From contig NZ_JAAEAH010000100.1 of assembly GCF_010998615.1 (NCBI RefSeq), positions 1 through 33,880 on the forward strand: DNA of 33,880 nt. The letters are read 5' to 3'. Each line of letters starts with the position of its first letter. Position 1 is the stretch's first letter. A program made the translations under genes and the position numbers. Source of the DNA: Myxococcus sp. CA023 (GTDB lineage Bacteria > Myxococcota > Myxococcia > Myxococcales > Myxococcaceae). Shown here piece by piece: positions 1-7,972 of the stretch. A model generated the notes under the pieces. The model worked only from the letters and a program-made list of their open reading frames with translations. It did no database searches and was not told where the DNA came from.

Positions 1-17
1 GTCTCGGCGAGCTTCAT

Positions 18-357
18 CTCCCCCGCTGCATATCTTCCGAAGGGGGCGGGTGGAAAGAGGGGCAGAGGGACGGGGCCCGGCGGCAGGGGAGGCGGGCACC
101 CGGGCGTCAGGCTCGGGGATGCTGCGGGCTTCCGGAGGGCTGCCTTCACCGGCGCGCCGCTTGGGCCTGCGTGCGGGGTGGTTCGCGGGCGCTGTCTTCA
201 CCGGCGCGCGCCATGGGCCGCGGACCGTCATTTCCGCTGCATGTGACAAGGGCCGCTGCGATGGCACGAATTGCCCACTCACACGGAGCCCCACGCAGGC
301 GAGCGCACCGTGGACGACGTTGAGTGTGCCGTCGCTCCTCCGTACCGTGTCAGGTCC
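18..357. other. Non-coding upstream region of the L,D-transpeptidase gene
   Basis: No convincing gene lies here; the open frames crossing it are shadows of the downstream gene. It should hold the promoter of the gene starting at 358. The only structure I see is a 14-bp direct repeat, CTTCACCGGCGCGC, at 144-157 and 196-209. At the extreme left edge, the minus strand reads ATG AAG CTC GCC GAG from position 17 outward. This could be the first codons of a divergent gene, but five codons are too few to call, and the purine-rich stretch in front sits too close to the ATG for a normal ribosome binding site. A TGGCAC-AA-TTGC sequence at 263-275 resembles a sigma-54 promoter but its spacing is two bases short. 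Confidence 0.5.
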
Positions 358-2259
358 ATGCGCCGTTGGCTTCCGCTCGTTCTGCTGCTGCCTGGAATCG
401 CCTGCACGCCGTCTCCCGGCCCGGAGGACACCTCGCCCGATGCCTCCCTGGCGAGAGTGCCCGCGCCCCGAGTGGCGGAGGAGCGCGGTGATACACCGAG
501 TGCATCTGTCTCGGTATCCAGGGCCGCGGCATTCGATGGCGGCATTGGCCCAGGAACGCCAGAGGACGGCGTGGAGGTCCAAGCTCCTCACGCCGACACC
601 AACGCTTCTGGGGACCTTCCCGCGGATGCCCGGCGCACGGCCGCGGATGCGCTGTTCGCGGAGTGGCAGCGCACCGCGGTGGATGCGGGGACGGACGGCG
701 GCGTTGATGGTTCGGCCGAGGCGGCGCTGTCTCCGCCGCGCCGCACGCATGACGATGGGGCGGCCGAGGCGCGCGACGAGGTGCCAGCGCTGACCATCGA
801 CCCCGCTCTGGACGACCTTGCCCAGTCGGAGGGGGAAGAGGACACGCCGGGCGAAGAGGAACTCCCTCTGCCCGAGCAGCTCACTGTCATCCCGGATGAA
901 CTGCACCCGGGCGAGGAACTGGTGCTCGGTCCGGATGGCGAGCCGCTCGAGGACACGGGGCTGGTGCTCGAAGACGTCGACCCAGGATTGGAGCCCGTGA
1001 GCGGCGCGGAGGACGGAGGAACGTACGCCGTGCCCTTCGCTCCGGACGCGGGCTCACTGCGGGTGCGCCGGTCCATCGTGGTCCGCCAGGAGCCTCGGCA
1101 GGACGCACCGGCACTGGGCACCGTGGCGCAGGACATGCGCGTGCGCTGGCAGGGCGAAACGGCGGTGCGCGGGCCAGACTGTGAGGCTTGGATTCAGATT
1201 GAGCCGCGCGGCTGGGTCTGTGAGCGCTACCTGGAGCCCAACTTCCGCGAGCCCCGCGTGCGCGAGCTCCCGAAGCTGCGCGAGGGCGAGCTGACGCCCG
1301 GCATCTACGCCCGGGTCGTGGGCAAGCGCGTGCGCGCCTATCCCAGCCTCGCCCTGGCGCGCGCCCGGCGAAAGGGCGTGCTGCTGAAGGGCTCCGTGTC
1401 GGTGCAGCTCCGCGGGCAGGTTCGCATCCGCCGCAGGACGTACTGGCGCACCACCGACGGCCAGTACCTGGAGGCGCGGGTGCTGCGCGAATACCGGCCT
1501 TCCTCCTTCGAGGGTGTGAATGCGGAGGCCCTCGCCGACCTGCCGCCGACGTTCGCCTGGGCCCAGTCCCGCACGCGTCCCTCCGCCGCCGTGGAAGTAC
1601 GGACAGCGCCAGACGCGAAGGCCGCGCGCGAAACGGTGCTGCCACCACGCACGCTGGTGGCCGTGAAGGAGCTGTCCGAGGACGGCCACTGGGTGAGCAT
1701 CGCGGAGGACCAATGGGTGGCACGAGACGACCTGCACGTCGCCTGGTTCTCACACGCGCCGTCGCAGGTGGAGCCTGGCTCCCGCTGGCTGGACGTGGAC
1801 CTGGATGCCCAGGTGCTGGTGGCCTATGAGGGCGAGCGGCCGGTGTACGCGACGCTCATCTCCTCTGGGAAGCAGGGCACGGACACACCGGAGGGGCTGT
1901 TCCGCATCTGGATCAAATTCGCGGAGGCCGACATGACAGGCAGCGGCACCGCCGGCAACGACACCTACCGCGTGGCCACGGTGCCCTGGACCATGTTCTT
2001 CCAGGACGACTACGCGCTGCACACGGCCTACTGGCACGACCGCTTCGGCCAGCCCATGAGCCATGGCTGCGTCAACCTGTCGCCGAAGGACGCCCGTGCG
2101 CTCTATGCCTGGGCCTCGCCGCAGGTGCCCGTCGGTTGGTCCATGGTCCACGCGACGGAGGACGCGCCGGGCTCGTGGATTCGCATCCGCGGTCAGGCCC
2201 GGCCGACGGGCAAGCCGCGCAAGGTGGCGGTCGCCGCGACGCAGGGGGGCTCGCCGTAG
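358..2259 (+). CDS. L,D-transpeptidase (YkuD family) lipoprotein with SH3-like region
   Basis: Predicted 633-residue exported lipoprotein of the YkuD family. These enzymes form 3-3 peptidoglycan cross-links or attach proteins to peptidoglycan through a cysteine acyl-enzyme. The ATG at 358 is chosen because it gives a typical signal peptide (MRR, then a hydrophobic core) with a lipobox-like end before Cys16. Residues about 20-230 are a low-complexity, strongly acidic linker rich in Asp, Glu, Pro and Ala. About 235-330 looks like an SH3-type wall-binding region, with a second similar segment about 410-470. The catalytic YkuD domain covers about 475-615 and ends in the diagnostic SHGCVNL motif with the nucleophile at Cys571. 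The gene converges on yjbQ with only three bases between the stops. The long acidic linker could hold the enzyme away from its membrane anchor. Family assignment is firm; the exact reaction is inferred. Confidence 0.9.
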   Translation: MRRWLPLVLLLPGIACTPSPGPEDTSPDASLARVPAPRVAEERGDTPSASVSVSRAAAFDGGIGPGTPEDGVEVQAPHADTNASGDLPADARRTAADALFAEWQRTAVDAGTDGGVDGSAEAALSPPRRTHDDGAAEARDEVPALTIDPALDDLAQSEGEEDTPGEEELPLPEQLTVIPDELHPGEELVLGPDGEPLEDTGLVLEDVDPGLEPVSGAEDGGTYAVPFAPDAGSLRVRRSIVVRQEPRQDAPALGTVAQDMRVRWQGETAVRGPDCEAWIQIEPRGWVCERYLEPNFREPRVRELPKLREGELTPGIYARVVGKRVRAYPSLALARARRKGVLLKGSVSVQLRGQVRIRRRTYWRTTDGQYLEARVLREYRPSSFEGVNAEALADLPPTFAWAQSRTRPSAAVEVRTAPDAKAARETVLPPRTLVAVKELSEDGHWVSIAEDQWVARDDLHVAWFSHAPSQVEPGSRWLDVDLDAQVLVAYEGERPVYATLISSGKQGTDTPEGLFRIWIKFAEADMTGSGTAGNDTYRVATVPWTMFFQDDYALHTAYWHDRFGQPMSHGCVNLSPKDARALYAWASPQVPVGWSMVHATEDAPGSWIRIRGQARPTGKPRKVAVAATQGGSP

Positions 2260-2262
2260 CGG

Positions 2263-2676
2263 TCAGCTCACCACGGACACGGTGACGCGGCGCCGGTGCG
2301 GCGAGGTCCGGTGCTCCCAGACGTAGACGCCCTGCCACGTCCCCAGGTCCGCGCGGCCGTCCTTCACGGGGATGTTCAGCGCGTTCTGCGTGAGGACGGT
2401 GCGCACGTGCGCGGGCATGTCGTCCGGCCCCTCCGCGTCATGGACGAAGAGCGGGTCCCCGTCCTTTACCAGCCGCGAGAAGAAGGACTCCAAATCCCGG
2501 CGCACGTCCGGGTCCGCGTTCTCACACAGCAGCAGGGACGCGCTCGTGTGATGAAGGAACACGGTGCACAGCCCCTGGCGAGCGCCGCTCTCCGCGACCG
2601 CGCGCTGGACGTCCGCGGTGATGTCGGTGAAGCCGCGGCCCCGGCTGGACACCGCGAGCTCCTTCGCGTGGAACAT
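2263..2676 (-). CDS. yjbQ: YjbQ-family protein (UPF0047, thiamine-phosphate synthase-like)
   Basis: 137-residue cytoplasmic protein matching the whole length of the YjbQ/UPF0047 family (usually 130-140 residues). Recognisable blocks are FLHHTSASLLLCENADP in the first half and DMPAHVRTVLTQ followed by NIPVKDGRADLGTWQG in the second, which form the family's conserved His/Asp/Glu pocket. E. coli YjbQ has weak thiamine phosphate synthase activity, but the in vivo role of the family is unsettled. This is the last gene of a three-gene minus-strand operon, starting three bases after the esterase stop, so it is probably translationally coupled to it. The gene symbol rests on family membership. Confidence 0.92.
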   Translation of the reverse strand: MFHAKELAVSSRGRGFTDITADVQRAVAESGARQGLCTVFLHHTSASLLLCENADPDVRRDLESFFSRLVKDGDPLFVHDAEGPDDMPAHVRTVLTQNALNIPVKDGRADLGTWQGVYVWEHRTSPHRRRVTVSVVS

Positions 2677-2679
2677 GGC

Positions 2680-3414
2680 TCAGCGTCCTCCCAGTCGCGC
2701 GGCGAGGAACGCGGCCAGGGCCTCCAGTTCCTCGGTGACGATGGCGTGCGGCATGTCGTAGGCGTGGAAGTCCACGGTGAGGCCCGACGCCACGAACATG
2801 TCCCGCAGCCGCTCGGCGCTGCCCAGGGGCAGCAGCGGGTCGTAGCGCCCGTGGGCCTGGAACACGGGCAGCCCCGTGCGGCCCTGGGCTCGGGGGCGCC
2901 ACTCCGGCTCCGACGTCAGCGTGCCAGAGAGGATGCACAGCCCGGCGGGCGGCTCATCCAGGCGCAGGGCCACGTCCGTGGACACCATGCCGCCCTGGCT
3001 GAAGCCGCCCAGCACGATGCGCCCGTAGGGCAGCTTCATCGCGGCGCACACTGCGTCCACGGTGCTCATCAGCGCCCGGCGCGCGGCGGGCATGCCCGGC
3101 GGCACGTCGCGCGCGAACTGCTCCCAGTCGCGCTGCTCCCCCCGCATCACCGCGTCGGGCAGGGGGAACCAGGCGCGTCCTCCGTGCGCCCAGGCCATGG
3201 GCCCGCCGGGGAAGACGAACCGCACGCGGTCCGCCAGCGCCGGCTGGAACGCCATCAACTCCGGCCCCAGGGGCACCAGGTCGGTGGCCGGCGCGCCCAG
3301 GCCATGGGAGAGGACGACGACCAGTTCGGGCGTCGCGCCCTCGGGGAGCGCGTCGATGACGTGACAGTCCAGCTCACCCAACCGTGTGGCCACGTGGCGC
3401 AGGGCGCGTTCCAT
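2680..3414 (-). CDS. Carboxylesterase / phospholipase-like serine hydrolase
   Basis: 244-residue alpha/beta hydrolase of the phospholipase/carboxylesterase (acyl-protein thioesterase-like) family. The nucleophile elbow GGFSQGG puts the catalytic serine at Ser139. The acid is probably Asp192 in HGRYDPLLP and the base His223 in MPHAI, both at the normal spacing. The oxyanion region is the LSHGLG segment near residue 35. No signal peptide is visible, so it is probably cytoplasmic. It starts two bases after the stop of the upstream cyclophilin gene and is followed three bases later by yjbQ, so the three are very likely one transcript. The substrate cannot be read from sequence; short-chain acyl esters are typical for the family. 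Confidence 0.9.
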   Translation of the reverse strand: MERALRHVATRLGELDCHVIDALPEGATPELVVVLSHGLGAPATDLVPLGPELMAFQPALADRVRFVFPGGPMAWAHGGRAWFPLPDAVMRGEQRDWEQFARDVPPGMPAARRALMSTVDAVCAAMKLPYGRIVLGGFSQGGMVSTDVALRLDEPPAGLCILSGTLTSEPEWRPRAQGRTGLPVFQAHGRYDPLLPLGSAERLRDMFVASGLTVDFHAYDMPHAIVTEELEALAAFLAARLGGR

Positions 3415-3416
3415 TG

Positions 3417-4163
<747 letters not shown>

Positions 4164-4352
4164 GGCGCGCGGACCTTAGCCCCTTTTCCAATGGATTCCA
4201 GGGGCTTACGGGGTCATCGGCCGGCATCTGTCAGATACCGGGAGTGAAAATCGGTAAAGTCTGTGAGTCTGGACGCAACAAATAGTCAGAAAGCCCGATG
4301 ATCCGGGTAACGCTTCAAAAAAGCCCATCAAATTCCTGTAGGAGCACACCCC
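4164..4352. promoter_or_regulatory. Divergent intergenic region, AT-rich promoter region
   Basis: This 189-bp gap separates the divergent cyclophilin operon and the alanine-rich gene. From about 4226 to 4340 it is clearly more AT-rich than its surroundings, as expected of promoter DNA. It contains an 11-bp palindrome, ATCTGTCAGAT, at 4226-4236 that could be an operator. A GGAG ribosome binding site at 4341-4344 precedes the ATG at 4353. No convincing -35/-10 pair or sigma-54 element was found. Confidence 0.5.
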
Positions 4353-5318
4353 ATGGCGCCTCCCATTCGCCGCAACGAGCCCCGTCCCGTTCCGACGCCT
4401 CCCGTGACGGCGCGTCCGACTCCGCCGCCGCCGCCTCCTCCTCCGGCCCGCGCGGAGGCCCGTCCCGGGCAGTCCGACCGGTTCGAGGACGCGCACAACC
4501 GCGTGACGCAGGCCGCCACTGGGCTCCGCTCTGTCTCGGATGCCGCTGTCGCCACGCAGGTGCGTGACGCCTTCGGGCCCCGCCGCTTCGGCCCCGTCAA
4601 CCTGCCGGGTGGCAATGGCCCCGTCGTCGAAGGGGCGAACACCCGCCTCGCGCGCGGCGCCGGTGCCGTCAGCCTCGCGGCCAACGTGGCGCAGCTCCCC
4701 ACTGGGGCCGTCGAGACGTTCCGTGACGTGCGCGATGCGCTCCGCAACCCGACCGAAGCGAACGTCCGTGAGGCGGTGGGCACCGCCTCGGGTACGGTCT
4801 CCACCGGGCTGATGGCGGCTCGGGACGGCTTGAACCTCGCGGGCAACGTCAGCAACTACCGCGCTGCCACCGACGCGGCTCGCACTGCCTTCACCGCCGC
4901 GGCCCCGGAGGCCTCGCGTGCCGCCGCCAACCGCGTGGCCACCACCGCCGCCAACACCGCACTGGAAGGTGCGTCGCGTCAGGTCGTGCGCCGCGCGGCC
5001 GCCGAAGTCGCCGAGCGTGGACTCGAGGGCGCCGCCCGCACCGCTGGCACCGCCGCGCGCGCCGCGGTGCAGGGCGGTGGCACCGCGGTGGCGCGTGCCG
5101 CGGGCCGCTTCACCCCGGGCCTCAACGTCGCCATCGCCGCGGCGGACACCGTGGCGGCCGTGAACACCATCACGGACCCGAACGCTTCGGCTGGAAAGAA
5201 GATTACCGCTGGAGTGACGGCGCTGGGGTCCATCGCCGCCGCCACCAACATCCCGGTCGTGAGCCAGGTGGGTGCGGCCGTCTCCACCGTGTCCGGCTTC
5301 ATCGGCTCCTTCTTCTAG
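4353..5318 (+). CDS. Alanine-rich protein with proline-rich N-terminus, unknown function
   Basis: 321-residue protein I cannot assign to a named family. Residues 1-40 are proline-rich and basic, including eight consecutive prolines, a sequence expected to stall ribosomes without EF-P. Residues about 45-275 are Ala/Arg/Val/Thr-rich and probably mostly helical. The last 45 residues are a hydrophobic Gly/Ala/Val/Ser-rich tail ending GFIGSFF, resembling a membrane-inserting helical hairpin. There is no classical signal peptide. The start has a GGAG ribosome binding site and an AT-rich upstream region. The gene is bounded by a hairpin terminator, so it is probably transcribed alone. A secreted or membrane-active protein is possible, but this is inference from composition only. 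Confidence 0.75.
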   Translation: MAPPIRRNEPRPVPTPPVTARPTPPPPPPPPARAEARPGQSDRFEDAHNRVTQAATGLRSVSDAAVATQVRDAFGPRRFGPVNLPGGNGPVVEGANTRLARGAGAVSLAANVAQLPTGAVETFRDVRDALRNPTEANVREAVGTASGTVSTGLMAARDGLNLAGNVSNYRAATDAARTAFTAAAPEASRAAANRVATTAANTALEGASRQVVRRAAAEVAERGLEGAARTAGTAARAAVQGGGTAVARAAGRFTPGLNVAIAAADTVAAVNTITDPNASAGKKITAGVTALGSIAAATNIPVVSQVGAAVSTVSGFIGSFF

Positions 5319-5340
5319 GAAGCGCCGCGTCGTCAATCTC

Positions 5341-5375
5341 AACGCTCCGGGGGGCTTCGGTCCTCCCGGAGCGTT
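5341..5375 (+). terminator. Hairpin terminator after the alanine-rich gene
   Basis: A 14-bp inverted repeat (5341-5354 with 5362-5375) has a seven-base loop, CTTCGGT, and a single G-T wobble in the stem. It lies 22 bases after the stop at 5318. The following sequence is not T-rich, which is common for hairpins in very GC-rich genomes. It separates the alanine-rich gene from the chaperone gene starting at 5407. Confidence 0.75.
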
Positions 5376-5406
5376 GTGCTATCCGAGGGGGACGGAGCGA
5401 GAGACC

Positions 5407-6504
5407 ATGACGACCCATGACGATTCGCAGGGCGGTCGTAAGAATGCCCGTTCGCTGGCCGAGCTTCATGCGCTCGGCATCATGAAGAAGATGCCGGCGG
5501 CGCTGCAGCTCGACAGCACCGAGCCAGTGGAGCTTCCCACGGTGGAGGCTCCTTCCCTGGAGGGGGTGTCGGTGGCCCAGGTGGTGCCTGCGCCATTGAC
5601 GGAGCAGGAACTCGTGGACCGCTTCGATGCGCTCCGTCGCCAGCACGCAGACGTCCGCGAGCGTCAGCCGGGCGAGGTTGTGGCACTCGAGGACGACGTG
5701 CTCGTGGACGTGCTGGGCTTCGCCAACAACCGGCTGATGCCCTTCTCTGTCCGGGAGAACTGGTGGGTGCGCGTCGCGGCGGACCCGGGGCTGCCCGGCT
5801 TCTTCGAATCACTGGCGGGGGCGAAGGTGGGCCAGTCGGTCGGCATCGAGCTGACGCTGCCGGACACCTATCCCGTGGAGGCGCTGCGGGGGCAGTCGGC
5901 CCGCTTCCTCGTGAGCGTGAAGGCGGCGCGAGAGCTGAAGTTGCTGGACGATGACTCGCCGGAGTTGCTGTCACGGCTGGGCATGGGCTCCATCACGGAC
6001 GTCATGCGCAAGCTGGGGGACGAACTGGCCCAGGCGCGGCTCGCCGACGTCGACCGGTTGACCCAGGAGCGCGTCATGGACGTGCTCGTGGACCGCACGC
6101 CGGTGGAGCTGTCCGCCGCGCTGGTGGACGAGGAGATTCGCCAGCGCTGGGCGGAGGCCGAGCGGCCCATCCTCCAGCGCAAGGATTTCCAGCCCGACGA
6201 GCTTCAGGAAGCGCTGGAGGGGTGGCTGCAGGATCCGCTGACCCGCATGGATGCGGCGTACCGCATCACGCTGGCACTGGTCCTGCGAGCCATCGCCGAA
6301 CGCGACGGCATCCAGCCGGACCGCGCGGCGACGGACGCCATGCTGGAGGACCTCGCGAACCTCACGGGCGTCAACCGGCAGGAGCTGGGCGTGGCGGTGA
6401 AGGAGGACGAGGCGCTGGCTCGCCGCCTGTACGAGATGGCGCTGCGCTTCTCCACCATCGACCACGTGATGAAGAAGGTGACGCTGACGCCCGCCGCGGC
6501 GTGA
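5407..6504 (+). CDS. Trigger-factor-like chaperone / peptidyl-prolyl isomerase lacking ribosome-docking domain
   Basis: 365-residue protein resembling the middle and C-terminal parts of trigger factor. Residues about 100-190 look like the FKBP-type isomerase domain, including LPGFFESLAGAKVGQS and the strand ending RFLVSVKAARELKLL. The rest, to about 350, is the helical chaperone arm. Full-length trigger factor is about 430 residues and begins with a ribosome-binding domain carrying a GFRxGxxP loop. Here residues 1-95 are short, charged and lack that loop, so docking at the ribosome exit is unlikely. The ATG at 5407 is supported by a GGAG nine bases upstream. It is probably a paralogue acting on particular clients away from the ribosome. 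The family call is good; the altered role is inferred. Confidence 0.82.
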   Translation: MTTHDDSQGGRKNARSLAELHALGIMKKMPAALQLDSTEPVELPTVEAPSLEGVSVAQVVPAPLTEQELVDRFDALRRQHADVRERQPGEVVALEDDVLVDVLGFANNRLMPFSVRENWWVRVAADPGLPGFFESLAGAKVGQSVGIELTLPDTYPVEALRGQSARFLVSVKAARELKLLDDDSPELLSRLGMGSITDVMRKLGDELAQARLADVDRLTQERVMDVLVDRTPVELSAALVDEEIRQRWAEAERPILQRKDFQPDELQEALEGWLQDPLTRMDAAYRITLALVLRAIAERDGIQPDRAATDAMLEDLANLTGVNRQELGVAVKEDEALARRLYEMALRFSTIDHVMKKVTLTPAAA

Positions 6505-6507
6505 GCC

Positions 6508-7491
6508 TCAGCGCGTCTCCAACGCCAGGGCGACCATCACCTCGGTGAGGTCGCCCGGGTGGTAGCGGACCAGGCCTGGCAGGCCGCGCAGCGCGGCCTC
6601 CGCGTGGTCCATGTCGTGCAGCCGCACCACGCGCGCGCCGGGTACCTCCGCGTCCACCGCCGTCACCATTCCGTCCGCCTGGTACCCGTAGCGCTCGTGC
6701 AGGTAGCGCTGGAGCGGGTACAGCGTGGAGGTGCGCGACAGCCGCGAGGTGGCCAGCGACACGGTGGGGATGTCGGTGGGGTAGGGGTGCTGCTGGATGA
6801 AGGCCTGCCGCTGGGGATAGGACAGCTCCTCCACGGAGCGGGACACGCCGTGGAACAGCAGCGGGAAGGCGAAGTCGATGAGCCGTCGGAGCCGGGGCGT
6901 GGTGGCCAGGTCGTGCGCGATGGATGAGCCGCCATACGGCGCCTGGAGCGTCACCACCGCGCGCACCACGTGGCGCAGCTCCGGGTAGAGCGCCAGCGTG
7001 GCGGTGCACTCCACGCCGCCCTTGCTGTGTCCCACCAGCACCACGCTGCGGCCGAAGTACTCCGCGTCGCGCAGCACCTCGCGGAGCACCGCCACGTTGT
7101 CCGCGAGCAGCCCTTCGGTGTCCACCGCGGCCTCGCGCACGCTCAGTCCCCGGCGCTCCAGCCGCTGCACGTTGTCCAGCAGGTAGCCGGGCAGTTCGTC
7201 TCCCAGCATGCCGCGCACCAGCACGTATTGGTGGCGCCGGGCCTCTTGCGGCAGCACCGGCAGCCCCTGGCGGACGCGCGCGAGCAGCGCATGGAAGCGG
7301 GGCGTGAGGTCCTCGGGGGGAAGGGACTGTGCCGCCCGCTTCAGCCAGCCGGCCATGCCCGCGCAGCCAGGGCCCCACCAGCGCTCGGCGGGGGGCAGTC
7401 CGCGCAGCGTGCGAGCGAGCCGGGTGATGGCGCTCGGGGCCGCGGCGGGGGTGGACGGAGCGTGTGGGGCATCGGTCTGCGACGGCGTCAT
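6508..7491 (-). CDS. Alpha/beta hydrolase (lipase/esterase-like)
   Basis: 327-residue alpha/beta hydrolase. The nucleophile elbow is VGHSKGGVE with Ser156, and the RGMLGDELPGY segment around residue 93-103 is the likely oxyanion region. The late LHDMDHAEA segment supplies the probable catalytic histidine. The GHSKGG elbow with a preceding VLVRG strand resembles triacylglycerol-lipase and PGAP1-like hydrolases. No signal peptide is visible after the chosen ATG at 7491. A longer frame extends upstream to 7788, but it overlaps the AdoMet decarboxylase gene on the other strand and its sequence is not hydrolase-like. The gene converges on the chaperone gene with three bases between the stops. The substrate is unknown. 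Confidence 0.85.
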   Translation of the reverse strand: MTPSQTDAPHAPSTPAAAPSAITRLARTLRGLPPAERWWGPGCAGMAGWLKRAAQSLPPEDLTPRFHALLARVRQGLPVLPQEARRHQYVLVRGMLGDELPGYLLDNVQRLERRGLSVREAAVDTEGLLADNVAVLREVLRDAEYFGRSVVLVGHSKGGVECTATLALYPELRHVVRAVVTLQAPYGGSSIAHDLATTPRLRRLIDFAFPLLFHGVSRSVEELSYPQRQAFIQQHPYPTDIPTVSLATSRLSRTSTLYPLQRYLHERYGYQADGMVTAVDAEVPGARVVRLHDMDHAEAALRGLPGLVRYHPGDLTEVMVALALETR

Positions 7492-7621
7492 CTTGGATGG
7501 CAGCGTACCGGGAAGTCCGAGGCGGGCGCCAACGAGGCGCCGTGTGCTCCAGGGGGTGACTTGAGAACGGACGCGAGGGAGGGCCCGTGATAAGACGTCC
7601 GAGGACGGGAGGATTTCGAAG
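7492..7621. promoter_or_regulatory. Divergent promoter region for hydrolase and polyamine operon
   Basis: This 130-bp gap must contain the promoter of the polyamine operon to the right and of the hydrolase to the left. It holds GGCGCC-AACGA-GGCGCC (7525-7541), which can act as an inverted repeat or a 6-bp hairpin. A second inverted repeat, CGTCC-GA-GGACG, lies at 7596-7607 directly before a GGGAGG ribosome binding site at 7607-7612. Either could be an operator or leader structure. No clear -35/-10 pair was recognised. Confidence 0.45.
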
Positions 7622-7972
7622 CTGACCACCGGACAGGAATGGCTGGTTGACGCCAGCGGCTGCGTGCCTGGCAGCCTCAAGGACGCGGCGGCACTGGCGG
7701 CGCTCTTCGAGGAGCTCATCGTCGTGCTGGACCTGAAGGTCGTGGGCCAGCCGCAGTGGCACGTGTTCCCGGGGCCTGGTGGCATCACCGGGCTGACGCT
7801 GCTGGCCGAAAGCCACCTGGGCGTTCATACGTTTCCGGAGCACGGGTTCGCCGCGCTCAACGTGTACTGCTGCCGTGAGCGCCAGCGTCCGGACTTCGAG
7901 GCGCTGCTGGCGCGCCATCTGGGCGCGACGACGTGTGTGGTGCGTGAGCTGAAGCGGGGGGTGACGGCGTGA
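7622..7972 (+). CDS. speH: S-adenosylmethionine decarboxylase proenzyme (SpeH/SpeD type)
   Basis: About 116-residue prokaryotic AdoMet decarboxylase. It makes the aminopropyl donor for polyamine synthesis. The core AESHLGVHTFPEHG contains the self-cleavage site; cutting between Glu63 and Ser64 would create the pyruvoyl group. His65, His69 and Cys83/Cys84 match the family's processing and catalytic positions. No ATG, GTG or TTG exists in the open frame before a GTG at 7664, which would remove the conserved first strand (QEWLVDASGC). A GGGAGG at 7607-7612 sits nine bases before CTG at 7622, so I propose CTG as the start. This is the first gene of a six-gene operon, and its stop overlaps the next start (GTGA). 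Confidence 0.88.
   Translation: MTTGQEWLVDASGCVPGSLKDAAALAALFEELIVVLDLKVVGQPQWHVFPGPGGITGLTLLAESHLGVHTFPEHGFAALNVYCCRERQRPDFEALLARHLGATTCVVRELKRGVTA

Noticed and set aside
1..17. Possible first codons of a divergent minus-strand gene (ATG AAG CTC GCC GAG)
   Set aside because: Only five codons are inside the window and the purine-rich stretch touches the ATG, so the call cannot be supported.
144..209. 14-bp direct repeat as an attachment or integration site
   Set aside because: There is no integrase, tRNA or mobile gene nearby and the sequence is GC-rich, so chance or a minor regulatory role is more likely.
262..276. Sigma-54 promoter-like TGGCACGAATTGC upstream of the L,D-transpeptidase gene
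   Set aside because: The GG and GC elements are separated by eight bases, not the required ten, so it should not be recognised.
7492..7788. N-terminal extension of the alpha/beta hydrolase to 7788
   Set aside because: It would overlap most of the AdoMet decarboxylase gene on the other strand and its residues do not resemble a hydrolase or a signal peptide.
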